Shown: positions 50,545-58,649 of the stretch, one piece after another
How positions within the stretch are numbered: position 1 is the first letter of the stretch
How the letters are laid out: the number at the start of each line of letters is the position of its first letter
Assembly (NCBI GenBank): GCA_016125075.1
Contig: WGMO01000010.1
Location: forward strand, 62,001 to 126,000
Direction: 5' to 3'
Length of the DNA: 64,000 bases
DNA from: Terrimonas sp.
Lineage (GTDB): Bacteria > Bacteroidota > Bacteroidia > Chitinophagales > Chitinophagaceae
Position numbers and translations under genes: made by a program
Notes under the pieces: generated by a model
Seen by the model: the letters and a program-made list of their open reading frames with translations, nothing else
Told to the model about the DNA's origin: nothing
The model's database searches: none

Positions 50545-51162
50545 TTACTGCAGCATTGCCCTTTTGATCAATTCACTATGATGCTGTCGGAAAGCCTCCT
50601 TTTTACCCCCAATGAAGAATTTCTTTTTTACCAGCGCACCAATGATGGCACCTGTGGCTGCCCCGGTTAATCCAAAAACTAATCCCCCCGCCACCGCTTT
50701 CTGTCCTGCTGTCAATTTCCAAGTCAATAATTTCCTAATACCGTTAAATAAATCAGAAAAGGGCTCACCTGTATTACGAGTCACCGGATCGTCACCACTA
50801 ATGATCCCGCCTATAATACCCGACAGGGCGCCAACTCCAAAACCGATCAGGGCTCCCTTCATTACATTATTTTTCCTTTTTAGCCCGATGATATTGATCT
50901 GTTCGGTTGGGATCAGAATCATTGCGCCGGAATGGTCAATTTTGGTTTGCTGATTATAGTGCAACAGTCTTTTCTTTGGTTTCAGCAAACTGACCTGATC
51001 ATCGGTCACACTGTAAAACCATCCATTGACCCTTTTGCCTTCCAGGGTTTGTATACTGGCCAGGCTGGGTACAAATTTCTTTGTCATTGTGGGTAGATCT
51101 TCCTGTGAAAAAGTAATAAAGGAAATGAACAGGAAAAGCGCTAAAAGCAGGTTCCGTTTCAT
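50545..51162 (-). CDS. Exported protein with glycine-zipper membrane segments
   Basis: A 205-residue protein with a signal peptide (LLLALFLFISFITFSQ). A short soluble part (SIQTLEGKRVNGWFYSVTDD) includes an SH3-like or regulatory beta segment that continues to about residue 95. Two Gly-rich hydrophobic segments follow (GALIGFGVGALSGIIGGIIS and AVAGGLVFGLTGAATGAIIGALV), with a charged linker between and a basic tail. Glycine-zipper segments insert in or associate with membranes. It is the first gene of the exported cluster, preceded by a near-consensus promoter. Confidence 0.82.
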   Translation of the reverse strand: MKRNLLLALFLFISFITFSQEDLPTMTKKFVPSLASIQTLEGKRVNGWFYSVTDDQVSLLKPKKRLLHYNQQTKIDHSGAMILIPTEQINIIGLKRKNNVMKGALIGFGVGALSGIIGGIISGDDPVTRNTGEPFSDLFNGIRKLLTWKLTAGQKAVAGGLVFGLTGAATGAIIGALVKKKFFIGGKKEAFRQHHSELIKRAMLQ

Positions 51163-51197
51163 AATTGAAGTTTTGGATGAAGAATTGGTTTACCCTC

Positions 51198-51228
51198 CAA
51201 ACTTAGTTTCATGATGGCCCCTTCCCTA
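51198..51228 (-). promoter_or_regulatory. Promoter of the exported-protein cluster (minus strand)
   Basis: The minus strand has TAAGTTTG at 51205-51198, an exact -7 match, with TTAG at 51228-51225 at a 19-base spacing. The predicted leader is about 30 bases. Confidence 0.55.
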
Positions 51229-51303
51229 ATTGATAAATGCCTGGCCATTCGCTTTTTTGCCAAAAAATGGCATAAAGAGGGTAGAGGTAATGGGGGGAGG
51301 ATA

Positions 51304-51334
51304 TTGATTATTGCAAAAAATGCGTTTACTTTAG
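51304..51334 (+). promoter_or_regulatory. Near-consensus promoter of the HTH regulator gene
   Basis: TTG at 51304-51306 is followed after 20 bases by TACTTTAG, one mismatch from the -7 consensus. It lies 66 bases upstream of the ATG at 51400 and is divergent from the exported-cluster promoter. Confidence 0.4.
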
Positions 51335-51399
51335 AAAGACAAAACGGTTTCTACTAATCAAGGAATACCGGTTTGGCAATAATTACCAAAACCAACTTT

Positions 51400-52392
51400 A
51401 TGGAGTCGACAGGGGTCCAGCAGGCTTTTTTTAAGCATATAAAAGGCCTATTACCGCTACATTTTTCCCTTGTAGACGCGATCGCCGATCTACTCGAAAT
51501 CAGTAATGATAGTGCCTACCGCAGGATCAGGGGGGAAAAACCCATCAGTTTTGAGGAGATGCAAAAACTGGCCACTCATTTTAAAATATCACTCGATCAA
51601 TTCCTGCACCTCAAAACCGATTCCTTTCTTTTCAATGGAAACCTGATTGATGATACAGGCCATGTATTTGACAGGTGGCGCGAAAATGTTTTACAACAAC
51701 TGCAGTTTGTGGCTTCCTTTAAAAAACCCAATATCATTTACCTGGCCAAGGATATCCCCCTCATGCAGCAATTTATTGTTCCAGAACTGGCCGCCTTCAA
51801 GGCATTTTTCTGGCGTAAATCGATCTTCCATTATGATGAAATGAAAGGGAAAAAATTCACGGTCAGAGATTGGAATGAAACGGACCTTGCGATCTCTAAA
51901 GAAATCGTAAAAGTGTATAACAGGATAGGTTCAACCGATATCTGGAATATTGAAAGTATCAACAGCACCATCCGGCAAATAGAGTTTTACCGTGAAGCCG
52001 GCATCTTTGAATCGGATGAGGACGCAAAAACACTTTACCAGGCCGTGTTCAACCTGATTGACCATCTGGAAAAACAGGCTGAGCTGGGTGTAAAATTTGA
52101 CATCGATGAAGAACCCCTGTCCAATGCCGCACCCTACCTTCTGTACAATAACGAATTGATATTGGGTGATAATACGATCTTTTTTGAACTGGAACAGCAA
52201 CAGGTCACCATCCTCAACCATAGTATCATCAATTTTATTGCCACCCGCGACGAAGCCTTTAATGCCTACATGTATGATGTACTGCAGAACCTGATAAAAA
52301 AATCAACGCCACTCAGTATCAGCGGGGAAAAAGAACGTACCCGTTTCTTCAATAAGATCAGGGATAAAATGAAACTGGCATCCCGGCTCTGA
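51400..52392 (+). CDS. HTH (XRE/BetR-like) transcriptional regulator
   Basis: A protein of about 330 residues from the ATG at 51400 (ESTGVQQAFFKHIKGLL); the TTG at 51373 is less likely. Residues about 10-65 form an XRE-like helix-turn-helix (LVDAIADLLEISNDSAYRRI, ISFEEMQKLATHFKISLDQF). The remaining 260 residues are a helical sensor-like region without a named domain (FYREAGIFESDEDAKTLYQA, YLLYNNELILGDNTIFFELE). This architecture is common in Bacteroidota regulators. It is divergent from the exported cluster, so it may regulate it; that is inference. Confidence 0.82.
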   Translation: MESTGVQQAFFKHIKGLLPLHFSLVDAIADLLEISNDSAYRRIRGEKPISFEEMQKLATHFKISLDQFLHLKTDSFLFNGNLIDDTGHVFDRWRENVLQQLQFVASFKKPNIIYLAKDIPLMQQFIVPELAAFKAFFWRKSIFHYDEMKGKKFTVRDWNETDLAISKEIVKVYNRIGSTDIWNIESINSTIRQIEFYREAGIFESDEDAKTLYQAVFNLIDHLEKQAELGVKFDIDEEPLSNAAPYLLYNNELILGDNTIFFELEQQQVTILNHSIINFIATRDEAFNAYMYDVLQNLIKKSTPLSISGEKERTRFFNKIRDKMKLASRL

Positions 52393-52405
52393 TCAATCTA
52401 TGCGG

Positions 52406-52413
52406 TATCTTTG
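52406..52413 (+). promoter_or_regulatory. -7 promoter element (TAnnTTTG) for the HMG-CoA lyase gene
   Basis: TATCTTTG is an exact match only 8 bases upstream of the ATG at 52422, predicting a very short or absent leader if used. Confidence 0.45.
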
Positions 52414-52421
52414 CCTGTAAC

Positions 52422-53282
52422 ATGAACAATGAGAGGATCAAAATAATTGAGTGCCCGCGCGATGCCATGCAGGGCTGGAAGGAAATCATTCCCACCGATC
52501 TTAAAGCCGCTTATATTAATTCTTTGCTGCAGGTGGGTTTCGATACCATCGATTTTGGCAGTTTTGTATCCCCCAGGGCCATACCACAAATGGCAGATAC
52601 AAAAGAGGTAATTACAAGGCTGGAGATGAATGGGACCACAACAAAACTTTTAGCCATCGTAGCCAATACAAGAGGTGCCATAGAAGCCTCCGTTTTTGAT
52701 GAGATCAGTTTCCTGGGCTACCCGTTTTCTGTTTCTGAAACCTTTCAGCAACGAAATGCAAATTCTTCTATTGAAGAATCTTTGCAAAGGGTTGAAGAAA
52801 TCCAGGAAATCTGTATCCGGAAAGGTAAGCAAATAGTGATCTATATTTCGATGGGGTTTGGCAACCCTTATGGAGATAATTATGATGAAGATATCGTTTT
52901 TGAATGGGTCAACAGGCTGGTGGCAATGGATATCAATATAATTTCCCTGGCTGATACAGTAGGACTGGCTTCTCCTGAACAGGTTTTTGACATGACCCGT
53001 TACCTGGTTGAGTCCCTCCCGGGTACAGAGATCGGCGTGCATTTGCATTCGACACTGGAAAACAGAAAAGAGAAATTGCATGCTGCTATAAAAGCCGGTT
53101 GTAAAAGATTTGATGGTGCCCTGAAAGGGATTGGTGGCTGCCCGATGGCGGATGATGACCTGGTGGGAAATATGCATACCGAATTCATGATCGATTATTT
53201 TGAATCTGCCCATCTCGAAACAGGCATCAAAAAGGATGCTTTATCCGGGAGCCTACTGCTCGCTAATAAAATTTTCATTTGA
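52422..53282 (+). CDS. Hydroxymethylglutaryl-CoA lyase family protein
   Basis: A 286-residue DRE-TIM aldolase. Motifs: KIIECPRDAMQGWKEIIPTD (replacing the DGLQ of classical enzymes with DAMQ), FGSFVSPRAIPQMADT, SMGFGNPYGD, ISLADTVGLASPEQVF, HLHSTLENRKEKLHAAI and the active-site Cys loop FDGALKGIGGCPMADDDLVGN. It probably cleaves HMG-CoA to acetyl-CoA and acetoacetate in leucine breakdown. The next gene starts within its stop codon (ATG overlapping TGA). No other leucine-catabolic gene is visible. Confidence 0.92.
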   Translation: MNNERIKIIECPRDAMQGWKEIIPTDLKAAYINSLLQVGFDTIDFGSFVSPRAIPQMADTKEVITRLEMNGTTTKLLAIVANTRGAIEASVFDEISFLGYPFSVSETFQQRNANSSIEESLQRVEEIQEICIRKGKQIVIYISMGFGNPYGDNYDEDIVFEWVNRLVAMDINIISLADTVGLASPEQVFDMTRYLVESLPGTEIGVHLHSTLENRKEKLHAAIKAGCKRFDGALKGIGGCPMADDDLVGNMHTEFMIDYFESAHLETGIKKDALSGSLLLANKIFI

Positions 53283-54295
53283 TGGATTTGATGCTGCAAC
53301 TAAATATCAATCCCCCGGAAGAAAAGATAGATTACCGCCACCGGGTAATGATGCTGGGGTCCTGTTTTGCCGAAGAAACCGGTAAGCGGTTAAAGGAGTT
53401 AAAGCTGAATATCCTCCAAAACCCCCATGGCATCTTATTTGATCCTGTAAGTATCTGTAAAAGCCTTGCCTCCTGTATTGACCCTCAGCCCTACAGCCTA
53501 AACAACCTTTTCCAATACCAGGAAACCTGGAACAGCTGGCAGCATCATGGAAGGTTTTCCCATACAGATCCTGCAACGGCATTGGCAGCCATCAACCAAT
53601 TACTGGCAACCGCCCATTTGTTTTTAAAAGATGCCGACTGGCTGATCATCACGCCCGGAACATCATTTGTTTATCGCCTGACAGAGAAAGCAGAAAAAGG
53701 GGGGCTTCAATACGGAGACCAGGTCAGCAACTGCCATAAGGCTCCGGCAGCATGGTTCACAAAACATTTACTGGGTATCGATGAGATCATCGCATCCTTT
53801 GACAATTGTTATCACCAACTGCTCCGGTTCAACCCCAGGCTGAAGATCATTTTCACAGTTAGCCCGGTACGGCATACAAGGGACGGAATCGTGGAAAATA
53901 ACAGGAGTAAGTCAAGGCTTATAGAAGCCGTTCACCATATGGTAAACAAGTTTGATCATTTATATTATTTTCCGGCATATGAGCTTTTGATCGATGTTTT
54001 AAGGGATTACCGTTTCTATGCGGAGGACCTGGTGCATCCCGATAAAAAAGCTGTCGATTATATTGCCCACAGATTCCTTTCAACTTTTTTGAACCCGTCT
54101 TCTCAATCCATTATGAAAAGAATAGGGGAGATCGTGGCTGCCAAAAACCACCGGCCGCATTTACCCGGAACAAAAGCACACCGTCTATTTCTTGAAACTT
54201 ACTGGGATAAAGTGGCGGTTTTGCAAAAAGAGTTCCCTTTCCTTGACCTGCAGGATGAACTAATTTATTTCAGTGATCAACCAATGACCTTATAA
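53282..54295 (+). CDS. GSCFA domain-containing protein
   Basis: A protein of about 337 residues from the ATG at 53282, which shares one base with the preceding TGA stop (translational coupling). The name-giving motif is MLGSCFAEETGKRL near residue 25. Other family stretches are LNILQNPHGILFDPVSI, WLIITPGTSFVYR, IIFTVSPVRHTRDGI and YYFPAYELLIDVLRDYRFYAEDLVHPD. The GSCFA group is related to the SGNH hydrolase/lipase fold; its substrate is not established. It overlaps the convergent galM by 19 bases. Confidence 0.93.
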   Translation: MDLMLQLNINPPEEKIDYRHRVMMLGSCFAEETGKRLKELKLNILQNPHGILFDPVSICKSLASCIDPQPYSLNNLFQYQETWNSWQHHGRFSHTDPATALAAINQLLATAHLFLKDADWLIITPGTSFVYRLTEKAEKGGLQYGDQVSNCHKAPAAWFTKHLLGIDEIIASFDNCYHQLLRFNPRLKIIFTVSPVRHTRDGIVENNRSKSRLIEAVHHMVNKFDHLYYFPAYELLIDVLRDYRFYAEDLVHPDKKAVDYIAHRFLSTFLNPSSQSIMKRIGEIVAAKNHRPHLPGTKAHRLFLETYWDKVAVLQKEFPFLDLQDELIYFSDQPMTL

Positions 54296-55284
54296 ATTGT
54301 CTTTTCATGGTATTTTTCTCCCGGCCTCAAAATAATATTTGGGAAATGAGGGATGTTGACCGCATCCGGGTGTTTCTGCGTTTCGAGGCAAAATCCGGTA
54401 AAGTTGCCAAACAACTTTTCCTTCCCCACCACAAATTCGGGAACGCCACCACCATTATAAAAATGCACAAGGGGTTCTGTAGTGTACACTTGTAAGGTCA
54501 GGCCTGACTGATCCCCCCTGGCTTCCGCAGCTAGTTTCAGGTTCCTGTCATCATCCAAAACAAAACTCTGGTCATAGCCCCGGTTACCAATGGCCCTGGG
54601 TGCCCTAAAATCATAAGCAGTGTCTTCCACCGCCAATAGGGTGCCGTCCGGTACCAGCCCCTCATCCTGCCCCAGGTAGGCATGGGCGTTGATCTTTAAT
54701 TGATGCTGGAAAATGGGGCCACCACCATTGAGGTTAAAATAATCATGATGGGTAAGGTTAAGAAGGGTGGGTTTGTCGGTTTCAGCAAAGGATTCGATCA
54801 CCAGTTCATCCTCCTCGGTGAGACGATATACCTGTTTCACCAGGAGATTGCCCGGGAACCCCGATTCCTGATCCCGGCTCAGGTATTGGAAACAAACAGT
54901 ATTATCGGGAAGGGCATCATCTTTTACAATATCCCAGGTCTTTGTATCCAAACCGTCTGGTCCTCCATGCAGGTTACAGTTACCATTATTGCGCGCCAAT
55001 TGGTATTCAACACCGTCAATCGAAAATTTTCCTTCCCTGATCCGGTTCCCTGTTCTGCCGATTACTGCGCCAAAATAGGGGTAACGGGAACGATAGTCGG
55101 GCGACCAGTAACTGGCGATATCTTTGAACCCCAGCACAATATTGATTCCTTTTACAAAAAAGGAAGAAACAATATTGCCATAATTGGTGATATGCACTTC
55201 CGTGTTACGGTTATTGATAAGGGTAAATTCATAGATCTCCTCCCGGGGAGGATTCACTGCAATGATGCGTTTTTGGATAGACAT
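54277..55284 (-). CDS. galM: Aldose 1-epimerase (galactose mutarotase)
   Basis: A 335-residue enzyme that interconverts alpha and beta anomers of hexoses. Motifs: GAVIGRTGNRIREGKF, LARNNGNCNLHGGPDGL (first catalytic His), LLNLTHHDYFNLNG (second His region), YDQSFVLDDD and CLETQKHPDAVN (catalytic Glu region, ETQ). It lacks a signal peptide, so it is probably cytosolic, unlike many secreted Bacteroidota mutarotases. It lies 12 bases upstream of miaE on the same strand, giving a two-gene transcript; the last bases overlap the GSCFA gene. Confidence 0.94.
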   Translation of the reverse strand: MSIQKRIIAVNPPREEIYEFTLINNRNTEVHITNYGNIVSSFFVKGINIVLGFKDIASYWSPDYRSRYPYFGAVIGRTGNRIREGKFSIDGVEYQLARNNGNCNLHGGPDGLDTKTWDIVKDDALPDNTVCFQYLSRDQESGFPGNLLVKQVYRLTEEDELVIESFAETDKPTLLNLTHHDYFNLNGGGPIFQHQLKINAHAYLGQDEGLVPDGTLLAVEDTAYDFRAPRAIGNRGYDQSFVLDDDRNLKLAAEARGDQSGLTLQVYTTEPLVHFYNGGGVPEFVVGKEKLFGNFTGFCLETQKHPDAVNIPHFPNIILRPGEKYHEKTIYKVIG

Positions 55285-55296
55285 GTTGATTAGCTT

Positions 55297-55947
55297 TTAA
55301 TGGATCCTGTCGCCCCGCAGGTCAAGTTGTCCGATAATGAAAGCTTCTTCTTCCAGCCATTCCTGCCAGCGTAGCCTGACTTTTTCCCTGTCGATGTATT
55401 TTTCTGCCAATTCGATAAAGAGCGTGTAATGTCCTGCCTCGCTTTCCATCAACCGGCGATAAAAATTCCGGAGATATTCATCCTTCAAACCTTCGCTCAA
55501 CCTTTTAAAACGCTCACAACTCCTGGCTTCGATCAGGGCCATCATGAGCAGCGTATCCAGGAAACGGTCTTTCCAATACCCCCCTTTTTTATGAAAAGCC
55601 AGTAATTGGTTGACATATGCGTCTTTACGCTGTTTGCCGAGCTTCAGGTTCCGTTTTTGTAATTCAGCCAATACCATCCTGAAATGGCCCCATTCTTCTG
55701 TCACGATCGGGGATAATTCCCGAACCAGTTCTTCCTGCTCACTATATCTTTGAATAATTGAAACACAGGAACTTGCAGCTTTTTGCTCACACCAGGCATG
55801 ATCGGTAAGGATTTCCTCTAGTGATTTTTCTGCCAGGTTCACCCACCTGGGATCGGTGGGTAACTGGAGCCCCAGGATATTCTTCGTGGAAGCTGAAATA
55901 TCTGTAATTTCCAATGTGTTTGATTTTGAAGGTCCAAATCTAACCAA
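55297..55947 (-). CDS. miaE: tRNA-(ms2io6A)-hydroxylase
   Basis: A 216-residue diiron hydroxylase that modifies A37 of certain tRNAs. Motifs: LGLQLPTDPRWVNLAEKSLE at the N-terminus, EILTDHAWCEQKAASSCVS, TEEWGHFRMVLAEL, ALIEARSCERFKRLSEGL and MESEAGHYTLFIELAEKYID, which supply the Glu and His iron ligands. The start is TTG at 55947, as no ATG is available; a second TTG at 55914 is an equally reasonable start, giving a protein 11 residues shorter. It is divergent from rpsO. Confidence 0.92.
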   Translation of the reverse strand: MVRFGPSKSNTLEITDISASTKNILGLQLPTDPRWVNLAEKSLEEILTDHAWCEQKAASSCVSIIQRYSEQEELVRELSPIVTEEWGHFRMVLAELQKRNLKLGKQRKDAYVNQLLAFHKKGGYWKDRFLDTLLMMALIEARSCERFKRLSEGLKDEYLRNFYRRLMESEAGHYTLFIELAEKYIDREKVRLRWQEWLEEEAFIIGQLDLRGDRIH

Positions 55948-55961
55948 AAACCTTGTTTTTC

Positions 55962-55992
55962 TTTGTTTTTCAGTAGCATTATCCTACCTTTG
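55962..55992 (+). promoter_or_regulatory. Promoter of rpsO (TTTG-N19-TACCTTTG)
   Basis: TTTG at 55962-55965 and an exact -7 element TACCTTTG at 55985-55992 are separated by 19 bases, the best match to the Bacteroidota consensus in the window. The leader to the rpsO ATG is about 50 bases. Confidence 0.75.
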
Positions 55993-56045
55993 CCGCCTCA
56001 AATAATCGGATAAAAAATCGGATGAATTTCTAAAAAAAAACAAAG

Positions 56046-56315
56046 ATGCCTTTAACAAAAGAAAAAAACGCAGCAATTTTTGCTGAATTTGGTGGAAAAG
56101 AAACAAACACCGGCTCCATTGAAGGTCAGGTTGCATTACTGACTGAGCGGATTGCTCAAATCTCCAATCACCTCCAGGCCAATAAAAAAGATTTCTCCAC
56201 ACACCGTGGTTTGATGCAACTGGTAGGAAGAAGAAAGCGGTTGCTGATCTACATGCAAAAACACAATCTAACAGGATACCGGGCGCTGATCGAAAAACTC
56301 GGATTAAGAAAATAA
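56046..56315 (+). CDS. rpsO: 30S ribosomal protein S15
   Basis: An 89-residue primary rRNA-binding protein of the small subunit. Family stretches are TGSIEGQVALLTERIAQISNH, KKDFSTHRGLMQLVGRRKRL and LLIYMQKHNLTGYRALIEKLG, covering the four-helix fold at full length. It has a strong promoter upstream and a short hairpin downstream, then pnp after 137 bases, the classical rpsO-pnp gene order. Confidence 0.98.
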   Translation: MPLTKEKNAAIFAEFGGKETNTGSIEGQVALLTERIAQISNHLQANKKDFSTHRGLMQLVGRRKRLLIYMQKHNLTGYRALIEKLGLRK

Positions 56316-56330
56316 TTTCATGAAGCATAA

Positions 56331-56357
56331 CCCTCCGAACAGGAGGGCTTTTGCTTT
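56331..56357 (+). terminator. Hairpin/weak terminator between rpsO and pnp
   Basis: CCCTCC pairs with GGAGGG around a GAACA loop, followed by CTTTTGCTTTT, an interrupted T-tract. Partial read-through into pnp is expected. Confidence 0.7.
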
Positions 56358-56452
56358 TATTACTACCCCCCGGTTGCTGTTTGCATCTTGTCCTATTGCA
56401 GTACTGTTATGAACAGCTTCGGAAATGGGTAACCACTCCTAAATAAATTACC

Positions 56453-58618
56453 ATGTTATCACAACCAATACAAAAAACATTTGATATGGGTGATGGCCGT
56501 GAGGTCACCATCGAAACAGGCCGCCTGGCCCGCCAGGCTGATGGATCTGTAACCGTCCGTATGGGCAACTGCATGATACTGGCTACAGTTGTAGCCAATA
56601 AGGAAGCCAAAGAAGGTCAAAGTTTTTTCCCGTTAACTGTCGACTACCAGGAAAAATTCGCCTCAGCAGGCCGGATTCCCGGTTCATTTTTCAAAAGGGA
56701 AGGCCGCCTGAGTGATTATGAAGTATTGATCAGCCGTCTGATTGACAGGGCGCTCAGGCCTTTATTCCCCGACGATTATCGTTGCGAGGTACAGGTATTG
56801 GTTACGCTCATTTCAAGTGATGCCGAGGTATTACCGGATGCCCTGGCCTGTCTTGCCGCCTCATCTGCCCTGGCTGTTTCGGATGTTCCCATCCAGGAAA
56901 TGCTTTCTGAAGTGCGGGTAGCCAGAATCGACGGAGCATTCAAAGTGAACCCTTACCGTAGTGAATTGGAAAAAGCCGATCTGGATTTTATCATCGCCGC
57001 CACTGAAAAGAATATCATGATGGTGGAAGGTGAGGCCCAGGAATGTTCTGAAGAAGATCTTGTAAAAGCGATTGAAATTGGTCACGAAGCCATCAAGTTG
57101 CAGGTAAATGCACAACAGGAACTCCGCGCCATGGCCGGTGCCAAAGAAAAACGCGAATTCGTTGCCCCTGAAGTTGACAAGGAACTGCTGTCGAAAGTGG
57201 AAGCCTTTGCCCAAACCAGGGTCTATGATGTAAGCAAGGCTGCATTAAGCAAACATGAGCGCACTGATAAATTTAATGAGATCGAAGAGGCATTGCTGGA
57301 GCAGCTGAAAAAAGATTATAACGTTGCAGAAGGTGAAGAACTGGATGCCGATATCGCCAAAAAAGCGAAGACCTATTACCACGACCTGCAATATTATGTG
57401 GTACGTGATATGATCCTGAATGACAGGGTTCGTTTGGACGGTCGCCAGCTCGACCAGGTAAGACCCCTGGATATGGAAATCGATGTATTGCCCACACCCC
57501 ACGGATCTGCACTCTTTACAAGGGGGGAAACCCAGTCGCTTACCACGGTAACCCTGGGTACACCACTGGATGAGTTGCTCGTAGAAAGTGCTGCTACCTC
57601 TGACTATTCAAAATTCATCTTACACTATAATTTCCCGCCCTTTTCAACCGGCGAGGTGAAAATGATGCGCGGCCCCGGCCGTCGTGAAGTAGGTCATGGT
57701 AACCTGGCGATGCGTTCACTCAAACAAATGATGCCCGGTGGTGATTTTGCCTATACCGTCAGGATTGTCAGTGATATTCTTGAATCGAACGGTTCCTCTT
57801 CCATGGCCACCGTATGTGCAGGATCGCTGGCGCTGATGGATGCCGGGATCCCGATCCCCAAACACGTTTCAGGTGTGGCTATGGGATTGATCAGTAAAGG
57901 AGAAAAATATGCAATACTGACCGATATTCTCGGCGACGAGGATCATTTGGGCGATATGGACTTTAAAGTAACAGGCACCCGTGATGGTATCTGTGGGGTA
58001 CAGATGGATATCAAAGTAGACGGGCTGAGCATGAACGTTATGCGTGAGGCGCTTGACCAGGCAAAAAGAGGCCGTTTACACATCTTAGATGCCATGTACC
58101 AATGTACACCAGAAGCAAGGGCGGAAGTGAAGCCACATGCACCGAGGATGGTGAGGATGTTTGTAGAAAGGGAATTCATCGGTGCCGTAATCGGGCCGGG
58201 TGGAAAAGTGATCCAGGAAATGCAGCGGGAAACCGGCACTACCATCAATATTGAAGAAAAGAACAATAGAGGAGAAGTTAGCATCTTTGGTACCAACAAG
58301 GAAGGTGTGGAAAGAGCTGAAAACTGGATCAAGGGTATCGTGGCCATCCCCACCGTTGGTGACGAATATGAAGCTACTGTAAAATCAATCATGCCATTTG
58401 GTGCTTTTGTTGAATTCCTGCCCGGCAAACAGGGACTCGTGCATATTTCAGAAGTAAGCTGGAAACGCCTTGAATCACTGGATGGGGTTTTGGCTGAAGG
58501 TGACAGGATCAAGGTAAAACTGATCGGTACCGACCCCAAATCGGGAAAATTCAAATTATCGAGAAAAGTGTTAATACCAAAACCGGAAAGACAGGACAGA
58601 CCCGCAGAAAATAATTAA
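56453..58618 (+). CDS. pnp: Polyribonucleotide nucleotidyltransferase (PNPase)
   Basis: A 721-residue 3'-5' phosphorolytic exoribonuclease. Two RNase PH domains are visible: the first starting with IETGRLARQADGSVTVRMGN, the second containing LFTRGETQSLTTVTLGTP and GDFAYTVRIVSDILESNGSS, with the catalytic Asp region DAGIPIPKHVSGVAMGLI. A KH domain near 570-630 has FIGAVIGPGGKVIQEMQRET, and an S1 domain near 637-710 has ATVKSIMPFGAFVEFLPGKQ. Length and domain order are complete. The gene follows rpsO and precedes prmA, with a terminator directly before prmA. Confidence 0.98.
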   Translation: MLSQPIQKTFDMGDGREVTIETGRLARQADGSVTVRMGNCMILATVVANKEAKEGQSFFPLTVDYQEKFASAGRIPGSFFKREGRLSDYEVLISRLIDRALRPLFPDDYRCEVQVLVTLISSDAEVLPDALACLAASSALAVSDVPIQEMLSEVRVARIDGAFKVNPYRSELEKADLDFIIAATEKNIMMVEGEAQECSEEDLVKAIEIGHEAIKLQVNAQQELRAMAGAKEKREFVAPEVDKELLSKVEAFAQTRVYDVSKAALSKHERTDKFNEIEEALLEQLKKDYNVAEGEELDADIAKKAKTYYHDLQYYVVRDMILNDRVRLDGRQLDQVRPLDMEIDVLPTPHGSALFTRGETQSLTTVTLGTPLDELLVESAATSDYSKFILHYNFPPFSTGEVKMMRGPGRREVGHGNLAMRSLKQMMPGGDFAYTVRIVSDILESNGSSSMATVCAGSLALMDAGIPIPKHVSGVAMGLISKGEKYAILTDILGDEDHLGDMDFKVTGTRDGICGVQMDIKVDGLSMNVMREALDQAKRGRLHILDAMYQCTPEARAEVKPHAPRMVRMFVEREFIGAVIGPGGKVIQEMQRETGTTINIEEKNNRGEVSIFGTNKEGVERAENWIKGIVAIPTVGDEYEATVKSIMPFGAFVEFLPGKQGLVHISEVSWKRLESLDGVLAEGDRIKVKLIGTDPKSGKFKLSRKVLIPKPERQDRPAENN

Positions 58619-58623
58619 TCCCT

Positions 58624-58649
58624 ATCCCGCTGAAAAGCGGGATTTTTTT
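58624..58649 (+). terminator. Intrinsic terminator whose T-tract abuts the prmA ATG
   Basis: ATCCCGCT pairs with AGCGGGAT around a GAAA tetraloop and runs into seven T; the prmA ATG begins on the next base (58650). It can terminate pnp transcription, leaving prmA dependent on read-through. Confidence 0.92.

Noticed and set aside
54700-55293. A 197-codon open frame antisense to galM
   Set aside because: It sits inside a clearly conserved gene, with no promoter-like element upstream.
57943-58554. A 203-codon open frame antisense to pnp
   Set aside because: It mirrors conserved pnp codons (RNase PH, KH and S1 regions) and its Ser/Pro-rich translation has no recognisable domain.
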